Virus record (IMG/VR): IMGVR_UViG_3300050821_002162
Coordinates: 1 to 60,542 of that record
Origin: a virus
Direction: 5' to 3' (one strand)
DNA: 60,542 nt
The notes under the pieces were generated by a model, which had not been told where the DNA came from, ran no database searches, and saw only the letters and a program-made list of their open reading frames with translations. This document shows, piece by piece, positions 42,247 through 50,985 of this stretch; the first letter of the stretch is position 1; each line of letters opens with the position of its first letter. The position numbers were made by a program, and so were the translations under genes.

Positions 42247-43028
42247 GTTCGCCTACTTCATTTCGTTTGCCGTTCGTCATGACCCCGGACGTTCACCCGG
42301 ACGTACAGGCGGCGATCAGGTACGCCTTCAGCGGAATCAAAGACCTACAAGATGCGGTTACGGCAATCGTTCCGAAGCTCGGAGGCAAGGGAACAGTCAC
42401 AGAGAACATCGTTACCAACGTCTCCGGTGGCGGCGGAGGCGGTTCCGCACCTTCAAGCATAGGAACGGTCAACCAGCAAGTCACAGGCGCGTATTCTCTT
42501 CTCCAAGCTGATTTTGGAGCGCTCGTCCTACTCGAAACGGCAGCGACGTTTGCGGTCACTCTCCCAAACACACTTTCTGCTCCCTTTTTTACGATCATCG
42601 AGAACGAGTGTCTTGGGTTGGCAACGCTGACACCGACGACTGGGACGGTCAATAACAACGCTTCTTACTTGCTTGGAGTCGGCCAGTTTGCGCTCGTGTT
42701 TTTCGACGGGACAAATTGGTGGGCAACGACGATACCTCAGACTCTCGGCGCGGTCTCATGCCAGTGGGTTGACAGCTATAACGCCGTTACGGGAATCTTC
42801 CACACGAGCCAGCCGCGAGCCTCGTGCCTAGCGGACTCGACCGTTGGCAGTGGACCTGTGGTTTTGGATAGCTCTCCGACGATCTTCGACCCAACGCTGT
42901 TTGCTCCCATGAGCATAAAGAACTTGAAGATATTTAGTTCAAACGCGAACGCAATCGCAGGTGGCCTTGTAGTTGGTAATTTATACCGAGATGGTTCTGA
43001 TCCTGACCACGTTTGTTGTGTTCATTAG
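42243..43028 (+). CDS. virion protein (261 aa), fibre/tail tip
   Basis: ATG 42243 overlaps the previous stop. A helical N-terminus (HPDVQAAIRYAFSGIKDLQ), a beta domain (TAATFAVTLPNTLSAPFFTI, NNNASYLLGVGQFALVFFDG) and the typical end NANAIAGGLVVGNLYRDGSD, PDHVCCVH, seen at the C-terminus of many phage virion proteins ('A..GGL..G.lYR.g.dPd.vCvVh'). Confidence 0.7.
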   Translation: MSSPTSFRLPFVMTPDVHPDVQAAIRYAFSGIKDLQDAVTAIVPKLGGKGTVTENIVTNVSGGGGGGSAPSSIGTVNQQVTGAYSLLQADFGALVLLETAATFAVTLPNTLSAPFFTIIENECLGLATLTPTTGTVNNNASYLLGVGQFALVFFDGTNWWATTIPQTLGAVSCQWVDSYNAVTGIFHTSQPRASCLADSTVGSGPVVLDSSPTIFDPTLFAPMSIKNLKIFSSNANAIAGGLVVGNLYRDGSDPDHVCCVH

Positions 43029-43057
43029 GTTGACTCGTAGTGCATAATGGTGGCGTC

Positions 43058-43690
43058 ATGCTGAAACGATGGTTGCGTTATCTTTGGGAAAACGAAGACG
43101 GCTTCTTTGGAATCGGCATGGGTCCGAACCAAGGACAGGAAAACGAAGCTTCTGCGCTGACAGGCATCGGAAATTTCGGAACGAGCGAAGGCGAGAAAGA
43201 CATCCTCCTGTCCGATAATTTCTGGCAAGCGATTCTGTCCGGCGATCCGGGGCAAATTAGCAAAGTTCTCGGTCCAGAGATGAGCGCGGTCAACAAGCAG
43301 GGCCAGCAAGCAAAGAAAACGGCATCGGAGTTTGGCAATCGCGGCGGCGGAACGAACGCCTATATGCAAACGACGGACGACTCAACTCGAACTGCTATTG
43401 ACAGCATGATTTCGCGCTTGACCGGAACGGCAGCAGGGGCGCTGGGATCGAGCGGCAGCGGACTGCTCAGCACTGGCCTGTCTGCCCACAATGCAGCGTT
43501 CAATGCGGACACGACGATTCACGATGAAAACCAGGCGAAGTGGGGGGATATTTTCAAGAGCGCAGTTGATGTGGGGACAGCAGCGTTCAAGGGATTCAAG
43601 GGTATGGGTAAAACTAAAACTCCAGACAGTGGAGGATTAGATCAAAGCGTTTCTGGCGATCCTACCAACGGTGATTTCGGAGAATTTTAA
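43058..43690 (+). CDS. internal virion protein (210 aa)
   Basis: ATG 43058 chosen because MLKRWLRYLWENEDGFFGIG follows; the GTG at 43040 adds only a few residues. Gly/Ser/Ala-rich with amphipathic helices (QQAKKTASEFGNRGGGTNAY, SMISRLTGTAAGALGSSGSG) and a Gly/Lys-rich end. It is the first of three genes resembling podovirus ejection proteins. Confidence 0.65.
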   Translation: MLKRWLRYLWENEDGFFGIGMGPNQGQENEASALTGIGNFGTSEGEKDILLSDNFWQAILSGDPGQISKVLGPEMSAVNKQGQQAKKTASEFGNRGGGTNAYMQTTDDSTRTAIDSMISRLTGTAAGALGSSGSGLLSTGLSAHNAAFNADTTIHDENQAKWGDIFKSAVDVGTAAFKGFKGMGKTKTPDSGGLDQSVSGDPTNGDFGEF

Positions 43691-45096
43691 TGCCCCAACT
43701 CGTTGACAATCTGCTTGAAGGTTTCGCAAATGCAGCGGGTGCGACTGATACTGCGAACAGACTCAGGGGAGAAAGACAGCACCGTCAGAATCTCGATGAC
43801 ACGGCGCTTGAAGATGCTGTACAGGTTCACATGGATACCATGAAAGGTATTCAAGCAAGACTCGGCTCGAATCCAAACGATCCAGAACTGCAAAAGCAGT
43901 TGAGCGGCGAGCGCGACCAACTGTTCCAACTCCTGCATCCGGCGAACAATCCAGATGCACTGGGGCGAGTCAAGAAACTCTTTCGGCACGTATTCCGGCA
44001 GCAGGAACCTACGTCGAAGCAGCCGGTAAACAATCTTCCTTCGGTTGCGGCAATGACTGCGGCTGCACCCCAAGGTGAATTTGGTAGTTTATCGCCGGAA
44101 GATCAGAAGAAAGCGCTTCGCATTAAAGCTGGTCTCGACCCTCGCGCTATCGCAGACAAGCCAGACCCCGAGAACTGGACGGTCGTAACGGGCGTCACAT
44201 CAGACGGAAAGCCGTTTACGTTTCAACACAACAGCAAGAGCCACGAGAGTCTTGGACTCGATGGTAAGCCGATTCCACCTGAGATGTTGCAGGGGTTCAC
44301 CGTACCGCCGAAAGGTACTGGACCGAAAGTCGGTTCCTTTGGTGAATTCTTGCAAGCGTCTTATGGGCCGCATCCTACCGCTCAACAGCAGATTCAGGGG
44401 CGCAGGCTTTGGGCGCAGGCGAATGCCGGTACAACGGTTGGCGAGCACGTCCTTCTCGTTCCACAGTTGGACGGGAAGATTTTACCCATCACGGTTGTGA
44501 CAACAAGCACTAAGACGTTTGACGGTGGTGCGCCTGTCAGTAAGCCTCCAGGTGAGCAGAAAAAAGACCTTGGGAACATGACGAAAAAAACCGCTGGCGT
44601 GGCTTCGGTTGGCGATCCAGTAGGCGCAAAGCGGACTACCGCACAGAACAAAGCCGACAACGATTTCGTGGAAGCAACGAAACTGGCAAGCCTTGCAGAC
44701 CAAGTAGCGCAGAAACCGGATGACGCGGTAAACCTAAAAGGCTTCGCGATAGCCCTTGAGAGAGCGCGTGCTGGACGTTTCACGACACAGGCATTGGATG
44801 TCATGCTTGATGCCGGATGGTTGAACAGAATCAATACGTGGCTCTTAAAACCGGAGTCTGGATCGTTCCCAGCGGACATAATTCGTCAATTGGTGGACGG
44901 CGCACATGAAAACCTGAAGGCGGCGAAGGCGGCGAAAGACGCAGCGTTCGCAGAGAGCGGTGCTAGCGGCGGCGGGGGAGAGAAGAAAGGCAAGGTAAGC
45001 CTCGCCAAAGCCAAAGCTCTACCAGAGAACAAGGGAAAGTCCGACGAAGAAATCAAAAAGCACATCGAAAGCCTCCACTATGAGGTAGTTCCGTAA
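43690..45096 (+). CDS. internal virion/ejection protein (468 aa)
   Basis: 468 residues overlapping the previous stop by 1 nt. Helical start (MPQLVDNLLEGFANAAGATD), Gln/Pro-rich middle, and a C-terminal segment rich in Ala/Lys (NLKAAKAAKDAAFAESGAS, then GGGGEKKGKVSLAKAKALPE). Such proteins are packed in the capsid and enter the cell with the DNA; assignment is by order, size and composition. Confidence 0.6.
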   Translation: MPQLVDNLLEGFANAAGATDTANRLRGERQHRQNLDDTALEDAVQVHMDTMKGIQARLGSNPNDPELQKQLSGERDQLFQLLHPANNPDALGRVKKLFRHVFRQQEPTSKQPVNNLPSVAAMTAAAPQGEFGSLSPEDQKKALRIKAGLDPRAIADKPDPENWTVVTGVTSDGKPFTFQHNSKSHESLGLDGKPIPPEMLQGFTVPPKGTGPKVGSFGEFLQASYGPHPTAQQQIQGRRLWAQANAGTTVGEHVLLVPQLDGKILPITVVTTSTKTFDGGAPVSKPPGEQKKDLGNMTKKTAGVASVGDPVGAKRTTAQNKADNDFVEATKLASLADQVAQKPDDAVNLKGFAIALERARAGRFTTQALDVMLDAGWLNRINTWLLKPESGSFPADIIRQLVDGAHENLKAAKAAKDAAFAESGASGGGGEKKGKVSLAKAKALPENKGKSDEEIKKHIESLHYEVVP

Positions 45097-45097
45097 C

Positions 45098-47380
45098 ATG
45101 CCTGAGAACGATCCCTACGCAGCCATCGCGGAGCAAGGCGACCCCTATGCGGCGATAGCGGAAAAAACAGAAGCCACTAAGCTTCCAGAGAAAACGGCGA
45201 AGAAGCCGGGATACTTCACGCCTGAAAACTTCCAGAATCTAGCGTCCGAAGCTGGCGAGCGCGAGCAGGAATATCAGAGGCGAGCCACGTATCCAGGACC
45301 GGCACGACTCGTTATGAGACAGGGGAAGCCTGTCTACGAACCAGTCGGAGAGCAGCCAACATTGGCGAGTCGATCTGGTGCTGGCTTAATGTCTGGCGTC
45401 GAAGCAATTGTGCGCGTTGTCGATCAGGTTACGGCTGGATTACTGGACCCTAAGACTGCCGTCGCGTTTCTTGTTAGCAAGGTTAGTCCTGCCGCTGCCG
45501 GTGCATACTTTTCAGCGCAGAGCACTTTAGGTTCAAAAGACGCAGCCAAGGACATCGCGAAAAATGGCTTGACACCGGAGAATGCGGAACGAGGTTTGCT
45601 ATCGCTTGCCGGGATTGCCGGTGGAGCATCGGCGGGCCTAGAAGGATCGGCGTCTCCAAAGCCTGCCGGGGAACTCCTGAAAGGCTTGAAAGAACGTGCT
45701 CAAAACGTAGCTCGTCGCGTGACTACCGCAAAGTCAGGCGTAACCAACGCCGTCGTAGATGCTGGCGACCAATACGCAGGCGAGTTGGGTAAAAACCAGC
45801 AAGCACGACGGGAAGCCGTCCAAGAGAACATCGACAAAGACACAAAGGAGAAAGCCGACATCGACCGCAACGAACGCGAGACGGCGGAAACGAACGCTAA
45901 GATCGAAGCAGAGAATAAAGCCTCGCGTGATGCTGTTGCTCGCAAGGCGGAACTGGCAAAGTCGGTTGACGAACAGAGTGTAGCCGTAGGTAAGAGCATC
46001 GAAGATGTCGAGTCGAAGGTCTACGCCGCTGGCGACCAGAAGTTTAAGAACGTCCGTACTGCGCTTGGTATCAACGAGACGAACAAAGGACCAGAGTTAC
46101 CGCCTGAACCTCTCATTGAAACAGTAAAAGACATACAGAAAAACGTCCTTCAAGACATTCCGGAAAACGTAAAGGAATTTCGTGCCATCCTGAACATGGA
46201 AGGAGAACAGCCAAGCGAAGCCGAGTCGGATGTTCGCGTGTTACCGACTCGTACCCTGTACGGACAGCCAATATCTGAGACCAACGTAGAGTCTTTTCCT
46301 GTGACTCCAAACGAACCAGTTCCGGGAGAGGAATTAGAACCTGCAACGCCTCTGACGTGGGACAAACTCCAGTCTCTCAAGAGTCGCATTGACGCTCGCC
46401 TGCGAAGCCGTGGACGAATCAATGGTGACTTGAAGCGCGGTCTGTTCCAAGCTCGCGATGCGGTTGTCGAACAGATGGGAAGGATTGCGAGTCAGAGAGA
46501 GGGCGCGGCGGCGGCATGGCAGGATGCACGCAACTTCTGGCGGGAGATGAAAGAAGACTTCCACGAGTCTACCGGACCACAGGGATCAGCCTCTCCCGTC
46601 GCGCAAGCGCTCAACGCTGTTGACCCAAAGAACATAAGGGGAGTGGTTCTCCGAACGCAGAGCGAAGTTGAGAATCGCGCTGTAAAAATACTACGAAAGT
46701 ACCGCGAGTATGGCGGCTGGGAAGCGGCAACGCAGATAGAGCAACTTAATCGAGACTACAAAGAGATGACCGGCCTTCCCAAGAAGGCGGAAGTCAAGCC
46801 TGCTGCAGAAGCGCCCAAGCACAAGATTACCGGCTTCAAAGAAGTTCCAGAGCAACCTCTGCCTCCTACCGTCAACCCGGAGCAAGTCTCGCGGCAGGCA
46901 ATTCAGCAAACCGCAGAGCGTGTTGGCAGACTGAACGTCTGGGATGCACGCATTTTTGCCTCGTCTGTGATTGCTGGACTGATGGCTCCGTTTCTCGGAG
47001 TCAAGGGTGGAATTGAACTTGGTGCGGCCTATGTTGTCACGAAGTACCTGATGTCTGATGCACTGACAAAGCCCAACGTAATTAACTGGATTGCGAAGAC
47101 TCCACCATCGGAACTCGCCGCGTTACGCAAACTTCCACAGGCACAGCTTGTCAACATCAAGAATGGGATTACAACTGCCGGGGAACTGACGAAGGCTAAG
47201 ACGATCTCGCCTGAACTGGCAGACTTCCTTGGACCAGAGAACGTGAAACGCATTCTTGCTGCCTCGGGAGCGGTCGCTGGAAGTCAGCAACGAAAGAGAA
47301 AGCCTCCCGGTGAGCAAAAGCGCGACCTTCAGGAAATGCGCCACTCGAATCCCGCGTTGCCAGTAGGCGTCGATCAGTGA
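45098..47380 (+). CDS. large internal virion/ejection protein (760 aa)
   Basis: 760 residues. The N-terminus repeats DPYAAIAEQGDPYAAIAEK, a doublet typical of ejection proteins. There is a membrane-active-looking hydrophobic stretch (TAVAFLVSKVSPAAAGAYFS), a long coiled coil around 225-280 (NIDKDTKEKADIDRNERETA), and further helices toward the end. It is likely to span the envelope during DNA delivery (inference). Confidence 0.65.
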   Translation: MPENDPYAAIAEQGDPYAAIAEKTEATKLPEKTAKKPGYFTPENFQNLASEAGEREQEYQRRATYPGPARLVMRQGKPVYEPVGEQPTLASRSGAGLMSGVEAIVRVVDQVTAGLLDPKTAVAFLVSKVSPAAAGAYFSAQSTLGSKDAAKDIAKNGLTPENAERGLLSLAGIAGGASAGLEGSASPKPAGELLKGLKERAQNVARRVTTAKSGVTNAVVDAGDQYAGELGKNQQARREAVQENIDKDTKEKADIDRNERETAETNAKIEAENKASRDAVARKAELAKSVDEQSVAVGKSIEDVESKVYAAGDQKFKNVRTALGINETNKGPELPPEPLIETVKDIQKNVLQDIPENVKEFRAILNMEGEQPSEAESDVRVLPTRTLYGQPISETNVESFPVTPNEPVPGEELEPATPLTWDKLQSLKSRIDARLRSRGRINGDLKRGLFQARDAVVEQMGRIASQREGAAAAWQDARNFWREMKEDFHESTGPQGSASPVAQALNAVDPKNIRGVVLRTQSEVENRAVKILRKYREYGGWEAATQIEQLNRDYKEMTGLPKKAEVKPAAEAPKHKITGFKEVPEQPLPPTVNPEQVSRQAIQQTAERVGRLNVWDARIFASSVIAGLMAPFLGVKGGIELGAAYVVTKYLMSDALTKPNVINWIAKTPPSELAALRKLPQAQLVNIKNGITTAGELTKAKTISPELADFLGPENVKRILAASGAVAGSQQRKRKPPGEQKRDLQEMRHSNPALPVGVDQ

Positions 47381-48297
47381 ACAGTGCGGAGATCCTGGCT
47401 GCGATGGACAGGTGTCATCGCGCCGGAGTCTATTCTCGCGACTGGGAATTTACCAGACTCCATCCAACCGAAATCCTGAGACGTTCTGTAGACGTTGGCC
47501 TGATGTCCGGGGAAGACGATCCCGGCCAAGCGGCAGGAGACCATGTTATGACTCTGGCCGCAGAGCGCGGCCTGGACATAGAAGGTTCCGGCGTCTATCC
47601 CATCGCTTTACACACAGCGTCGTTAGCGGACTTAGTGACAACTCTTTTGCGTTGTGGTGACTTGAGAGCACGTCCCGAGGACAAAACGGTGGGAAGTGTC
47701 AATTGGGTCTCTTCGGCTTACCTGGGCGCATCGGGCGTGCGGCTGCATAGGGTTCTGTTGGTGTCTCGATGGTCGAGCGACCGTGCCAAGGCAGAACGGT
47801 ATTCGTGGCACACGCTTGGGGAACAATCCGTGTACGAATTACCTATGACCATCCACGTCGTTGTTTTAGGACAGAGGCGGGATGGGAAGTACCACGGAAG
47901 TTTTTCCAAAGGTTGGCTACACCCTCATGGTCGAATGTTGCGAATCAGGAAACGAAGCGGCGAGAGCTTCTCTGGCCGATGGACGATAGCTTGGCGCGAA
48001 GAGCAGGACACGATCTCGCGTGACAAGTGGAGCGAGACGATGGAAGCAGACGGCGTAATGGAAGACTCGATGTTTGAGATCGAGTGCGAGCCTCCGTCTC
48101 AAAAGATGTCGTCTGAAATTAGACTTCTTGCCGAGAACAAACTGCGACAGATTCAAGAGTACAAGCGCGTGCCGGACATGAATCCCAGTTCTTGTTTTTG
48201 GCCTACGCCGTGTCAGTTTGTGGGTTGTTGCTGGCAATTCCTGAAGCCATCGGAACGGAACGGATTTGTGCCAGTTTCGCAACTAAGTCTTCCGTAG
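47377..48297 (+). CDS. PD-(D/E)XK-nuclease-like protein with C-terminal Cys cluster
   Basis: 306 residues, GTG 47377 overlapping the previous stop. The N-terminal half carries a helical WEFTRLHPTEILRRSVDVG block; the end has MNPSSCFWPTPCQFVGCCW, a cysteine cluster of the sort that closes phage RecB/Cas4-like nucleases. A clear catalytic D...ExK is not obvious, so activity is uncertain. Its last 95 nt overlap the convergent integrase gene. It may be part of the virion or of DNA processing. Confidence 0.5.
   Translation: MNSAEILAAMDRCHRAGVYSRDWEFTRLHPTEILRRSVDVGLMSGEDDPGQAAGDHVMTLAAERGLDIEGSGVYPIALHTASLADLVTTLLRCGDLRARPEDKTVGSVNWVSSAYLGASGVRLHRVLLVSRWSSDRAKAERYSWHTLGEQSVYELPMTIHVVVLGQRRDGKYHGSFSKGWLHPHGRMLRIRKRSGESFSGRWTIAWREEQDTISRDKWSETMEADGVMEDSMFEIECEPPSQKMSSEIRLLAENKLRQIQEYKRVPDMNPSSCFWPTPCQFVGCCWQFLKPSERNGFVPVSQLSLP
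48111..48124. repeat. dispersed 14-bp motif GTCTGAAATTAGAC, copy 3
   Basis: Exact copy inside the 3' half of the 47377 gene, ~80 nt upstream of the region shared with the integrase gene. Confidence 0.7.
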
Positions 48298-49078
48298 ACG
48301 GGTGCTGGTATTTCAAGGCCGTTACTGCCGAGCTGTGGCCCATGATGTCCATAATTCCGCGTAAGCTAATCAGTGCTCCAATTTCAGTACCGAAGCCGTG
48401 ACGGGCCGTATATAAGCACATTGCTTTCGGCAAGCCTGCTTTGTCGCGTGCCTTGACAAACGGCTTCTGAATGCTCCCCAAGTGGCCGGACTTTGAGAAC
48501 GTCGGAAAGACCCAACCTTGACGCGGTTCCCCATCTTCCATGTGACGGCGCTTCAGGACCGTCAGCGATTCGTTGAGCAATGGAATCGCACGTCTCGCAG
48601 CTTTCGTTTTTCCTTTCGGGTTTTGGTAGATGGCTCGTGCAAAGTCCATGAACTCCCAGCGTAGCGAGAAACATTCTTTAGGGCGCATCCCAGTAGACCG
48701 AAGGATCTCGAAGGCGTCTTTCGGGTTGCCGTGCATGTAGGAAGCAATCTGCGCGGCGTCCTCGCGGGACATAGCAATGCTTCTGCCCCATTCTTTTCTT
48801 AATTTAATTTTAGGAACGCTTGTGGTCACTTCCATTTCAAATGCTTTGGCAAGGATGCGGCGAAGTGTTCGCAAGGCTGTGTTCGCATTCGCCGCTCCCC
48901 CAGGGAAGCTCGCCGTCTCGCAGAGATGGTTGCTGATGCGGTCGAGAGACAGTTTCGACAGATGAGTTTTTAGGAGCAGGTCTGCTCCGTGGTGGTAAAA
49001 CTTCTGGCTTGCAATTTCCAGGCTGTGAGTGTGATCTACCCACTCTAAGAATTCTGGGATGAACTGGGAGAGTTTCAT
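48203..49078 (-). CDS. int: tyrosine recombinase/integrase
   Basis: 291 residues. N-terminal SAM-like DNA-binding half (residues 1-95), then the catalytic domain: Arg132 in STGMRPKE, a basic beta-hairpin (KGKTKAARRAIPLLNE), box II YTARHGFGTEI (Arg226; the usual His is replaced by Tyr223), His247 in MGHSS, and nucleophile Tyr257 in ALKYQHPS. It integrates or excises the phage genome, so the virus is temperate. Last gene of the leftward operon; no attP core was identified. Confidence 0.9.
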   Translation of the reverse strand: MKLSQFIPEFLEWVDHTHSLEIASQKFYHHGADLLLKTHLSKLSLDRISNHLCETASFPGGAANANTALRTLRRILAKAFEMEVTTSVPKIKLRKEWGRSIAMSREDAAQIASYMHGNPKDAFEILRSTGMRPKECFSLRWEFMDFARAIYQNPKGKTKAARRAIPLLNESLTVLKRRHMEDGEPRQGWVFPTFSKSGHLGSIQKPFVKARDKAGLPKAMCLYTARHGFGTEIGALISLRGIMDIMGHSSAVTALKYQHPSTEDLVAKLAQIRSVPMASGIASNNPQTDTA

Positions 49079-49389
49079 AGTATGACTCCGCCGTGAATCT
49101 CACTGTCCCGTAGTTGGTGGACATGAAAACAGTTAGGATGGATGTTCACGTAATCGACCTTTCGCGGAAGGATAATAGCCCCCTCGATCTCGCTGGCGTC
49201 GGGGCAAAGGTCGTACCAAGCCGTGTAGATTTCGTCCCACGTTGGATAGCGGCGAGGATGCGAAATTGACATGTGCCAGTAACCAAGTTCTAGAGCGATC
49301 AGGGCAGAGACTTCTCCCCAGTGATACCAATCGCCGCCCATCGGGTGATTGAATTTTTTCCACTTAGCTTTGGAACTGAGAGCAATCAC
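49075..49389 (-). CDS. DUF7694-like small protein (104 aa)
   Basis: 104 residues, its stop overlapping the integrase start. NHPMGGDWYHWGEVSALIAL, WHMSISHPRRYPTWDEIYTA and YVNIHPNCFHVHQLRDSE match the compact phage family with 'WH.SIS...RYPTW.Ei...RYdlcP...vNiHPNcfHl'. Function unknown, but frequent in early operons of temperate phages. Confidence 0.75.
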   Translation of the reverse strand: MIALSSKAKWKKFNHPMGGDWYHWGEVSALIALELGYWHMSISHPRRYPTWDEIYTAWYDLCPDASEIEGAIILPRKVDYVNIHPNCFHVHQLRDSEIHGGVIL

Positions 49390-49790
49390 GAGAACCCCTT
49401 GTCGTTCATAAATTCGGCGGCGACGTTTCCGCCGCTCGGTTTGGGATTAGCCACTTTAGTTGGAATGCTGGTCACTCCCTCGGGGATCGGGTTGAGATGA
49501 GAAAAGACAGCGCCGGGAGAAACGCTAGCGGGTGGCAGAAGAGTTCTGGTTGCGTCCGTCAGTTGCATTGGACTCCCAGAAAGCCTCTGCTGAAACCCGA
49601 TCAGCGAGTTTATCTCCTGCTCTAACCGCGAGAGCCTGTCTTGCCAGTGGACGAGCTTCGAGACCATAGCTATCGCCTTTGCGCGGTCGCGGATTGCTTG
49701 CGCGAGGCGGGCGTCAATCTCGGCGTTCGCTAGGCTTATGGTACGTTCGCCTACGGTACGGCGTTTCGTTCTCACTTCATCGTCCGTCAT
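49386..49790 (-). CDS. coiled-coil protein (134 aa)
   Basis: ATG 49790 with AGGAGG upstream. The N-terminal 70 residues are a charged coiled coil (ARLAQAIRDRAKAIAMVSKL, HWQDRLSRLEQEINSLIGFQ), followed by a Pro/Ser-rich tail. It overlaps the next gene by 4 nt. Not recognised. Confidence 0.6.
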   Translation of the reverse strand: MTDDEVRTKRRTVGERTISLANAEIDARLAQAIRDRAKAIAMVSKLVHWQDRLSRLEQEINSLIGFQQRLSGSPMQLTDATRTLLPPASVSPGAVFSHLNPIPEGVTSIPTKVANPKPSGGNVAAEFMNDKGFS

Positions 49791-49818
49791 CCGGGCTACT
49801 CCCTCCTTATGGACCCAC

Positions 49819-50130
49819 TCACAGCCATCGTTTTAGTTCTTCCGCCGTTCGTCCGCGAATGACAACCGGCTTACGAGTGAGGCTCTCTTGCACGATTTCC
49901 GCTAGCTTCAGGGCGTCATTGGTTCCGAGTTTCTGAATCTGCTCCGCAACCCACACCACGTCTGGCGAGTAGGCGAACAGCAGTTCTATCTTCTGCGGCA
50001 GGTTGGGAACGAACTCGTTCAGCCATTTATGAATCGGCTGGCCCTGCTTGAGTTTTTCGAGGTTTCCCGGCTCAAGCACAAGCATCACGCATACATTGCC
50101 TGCCTCGTCGTGCAATCGCGCTGCAATCAT
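49819..50130 (-). CDS. hypothetical protein (103 aa)
   Basis: ATG 50130. A compact alpha/beta protein: RLHDEAGNVCVMLVLEPGNL, KIELLFAYSPDVVWVAEQIQ and a C-terminal helix (RTAEELKRWL). No family recognised; part of the leftward early operon. Confidence 0.6.
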   Translation of the reverse strand: MIAARLHDEAGNVCVMLVLEPGNLEKLKQGQPIHKWLNEFVPNLPQKIELLFAYSPDVVWVAEQIQKLGTNDALKLAEIVQESLTRKPVVIRGRTAEELKRWL

Positions 50131-50141
50131 TGGTCAGCCTT

Positions 50142-50243
50142 TCAGCCGCAAAAGTGGTACACGCATCCGATAAATCCAAGCACAAGAATCCACGAGACCG
50201 TCCGAATCAAATCGGCTAGCGCGTCGTTTATTTCAGGCGTCAT
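50142..50243 (-). CDS. small membrane peptide (33 aa)
   Basis: ATG 50243 preceded by AGGGGAG and by a TAATG overlap with the 50243-50350 gene. 33 residues: an amphipathic start (MTPEINDALADLIRTV) and a hydrophobic span (SWILVLGFIGCVYHFC). Too short for database-type recognition, but the ribosome site and coupling are strong. Confidence 0.65.
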   Translation of the reverse strand: MTPEINDALADLIRTVSWILVLGFIGCVYHFCG

Positions 50244-50350
50244 TACTCCCCTTTCTGCCCACGCTCAGCCCGCACCCGCTCAATATCCCCAACGATCACA
50301 CGCATGTTCATGGGCACGCTTTCGTCCTTTGCCGTAGGCTTCCTTGGCAT
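50243..50350 (-). CDS. miniprotein (35 aa) ending VRAERGQKGE
   Basis: ATG 50350 to TAA 50243; the stop overlaps the next ATG (TAATG). Sequence MPRKPTAKDESVPMNMRVIV then GDIERVRAERGQKGE. The last ten codons and the following Shine-Dalgarno repeat those just upstream of 50387, where the reading is VVRAERQKGEK. It overlaps the 50280 gene in another frame. Role unknown. Confidence 0.5.
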   Translation of the reverse strand: MPRKPTAKDESVPMNMRVIVGDIERVRAERGQKGE

Positions 50351-50387
50351 AAGTCCACCAGTAGCCGATCAAGTAAAATAGTCTCAT
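50280..50387 (-). CDS. aromatic miniprotein (35 aa)
   Basis: ATG 50387, with AGGGG 8 nt upstream and preceded by TAA-ATG. The product starts MRLFYLIGYWWTYAKEAYGK and ends basic (GRKRAHEHACDRWGY). It shares most of its DNA with the 50243-50350 frame; one or both may be translated. Confidence 0.45.
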   Translation of the reverse strand: MRLFYLIGYWWTYAKEAYGKGRKRAHEHACDRWGY

Positions 50388-50427
50388 TTACTTTTCCCCT
50401 TTCTGACGCTCAGCCCGCACCACAGCC

Positions 50428-50985
50428 TCAGCCCCACTGTTCTGCCATTGCTTCGGCAATTCCCGGTTTCGTGCGGCTGCGATTTGCGCGTCTCTCGGCG
50501 CTCGGCGCTTCCTTCCAGCATGCCTGCTCCCCGTCGCCAAGGTCGTTCGTCTTTTCCAGCGGCGTCAGCCCCTTGAGCCATAACCCTGTAGTTTTCTTGA
50601 AAGGATCGCCGAAAAAGTAAGGCTGTACGATCTGATCCGGGCCGCGCCAGAGCGAGGACAAGCGCCCGATTGGATTCTCGATAGCGATGCGCGGGATTGG
50701 AAACCTCCACAGAGCCTTGACGGTATGCAGGCCCATCAGCAATGCTTCCTCTCGCCATTCGATACGCTGCCATCTCGCTCCGCTAACCGTCAGAAACGTA
50801 CAATCCGGGTGAAAAATTGCCAAGTCCCACTCGCCATTCACAACCTCGTTATCGAATACGGACGTTTGCAGGTGCGGCCCAAGAATCTCGGTTGGCCGGT
50901 AGTCGCAACTCCAGGCGTCATGCCCGCGTCGGCGAAACGCCTCGCGCACAACTCCAGAACACTCCATACCAACCAGAACTCTCAT
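50428..50985 (-). CDS. DNA cytosine-methyltransferase-like protein
   Basis: 185 residues. MRVLVGMECSGVVREAFRRR, GHDAWSCDYRPTE, DLAIFHPDCTFLTVSGARW (in place of a P-C catalytic motif) and the C-terminal SRTKPGIAEAMAEQWG match the short phage proteins annotated as C5-cytosine methyltransferases. The usual PP-C motif reads HPDC here, so catalytic activity is uncertain. It could protect phage DNA or act as a modified-base enzyme. ATGA overlaps with the upstream gene. Confidence 0.75.
   Translation of the reverse strand: MRVLVGMECSGVVREAFRRRGHDAWSCDYRPTEILGPHLQTSVFDNEVVNGEWDLAIFHPDCTFLTVSGARWQRIEWREEALLMGLHTVKALWRFPIPRIAIENPIGRLSSLWRGPDQIVQPYFFGDPFKKTTGLWLKGLTPLEKTNDLGDGEQACWKEAPSAERRANRSRTKPGIAEAMAEQWG

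Noticed and set aside
24159-43028. Diversity-generating retroelement acting on the fibre genes
   Set aside because: No reverse-transcriptase gene or template-repeat pair was found in the window.
50384-50773. Leftward 129-codon frame overlapping the methyltransferase-like gene
   Set aside because: Its composition is Arg/Ala/Gly-rich shadow sequence, while the 185-codon frame has clear family motifs.
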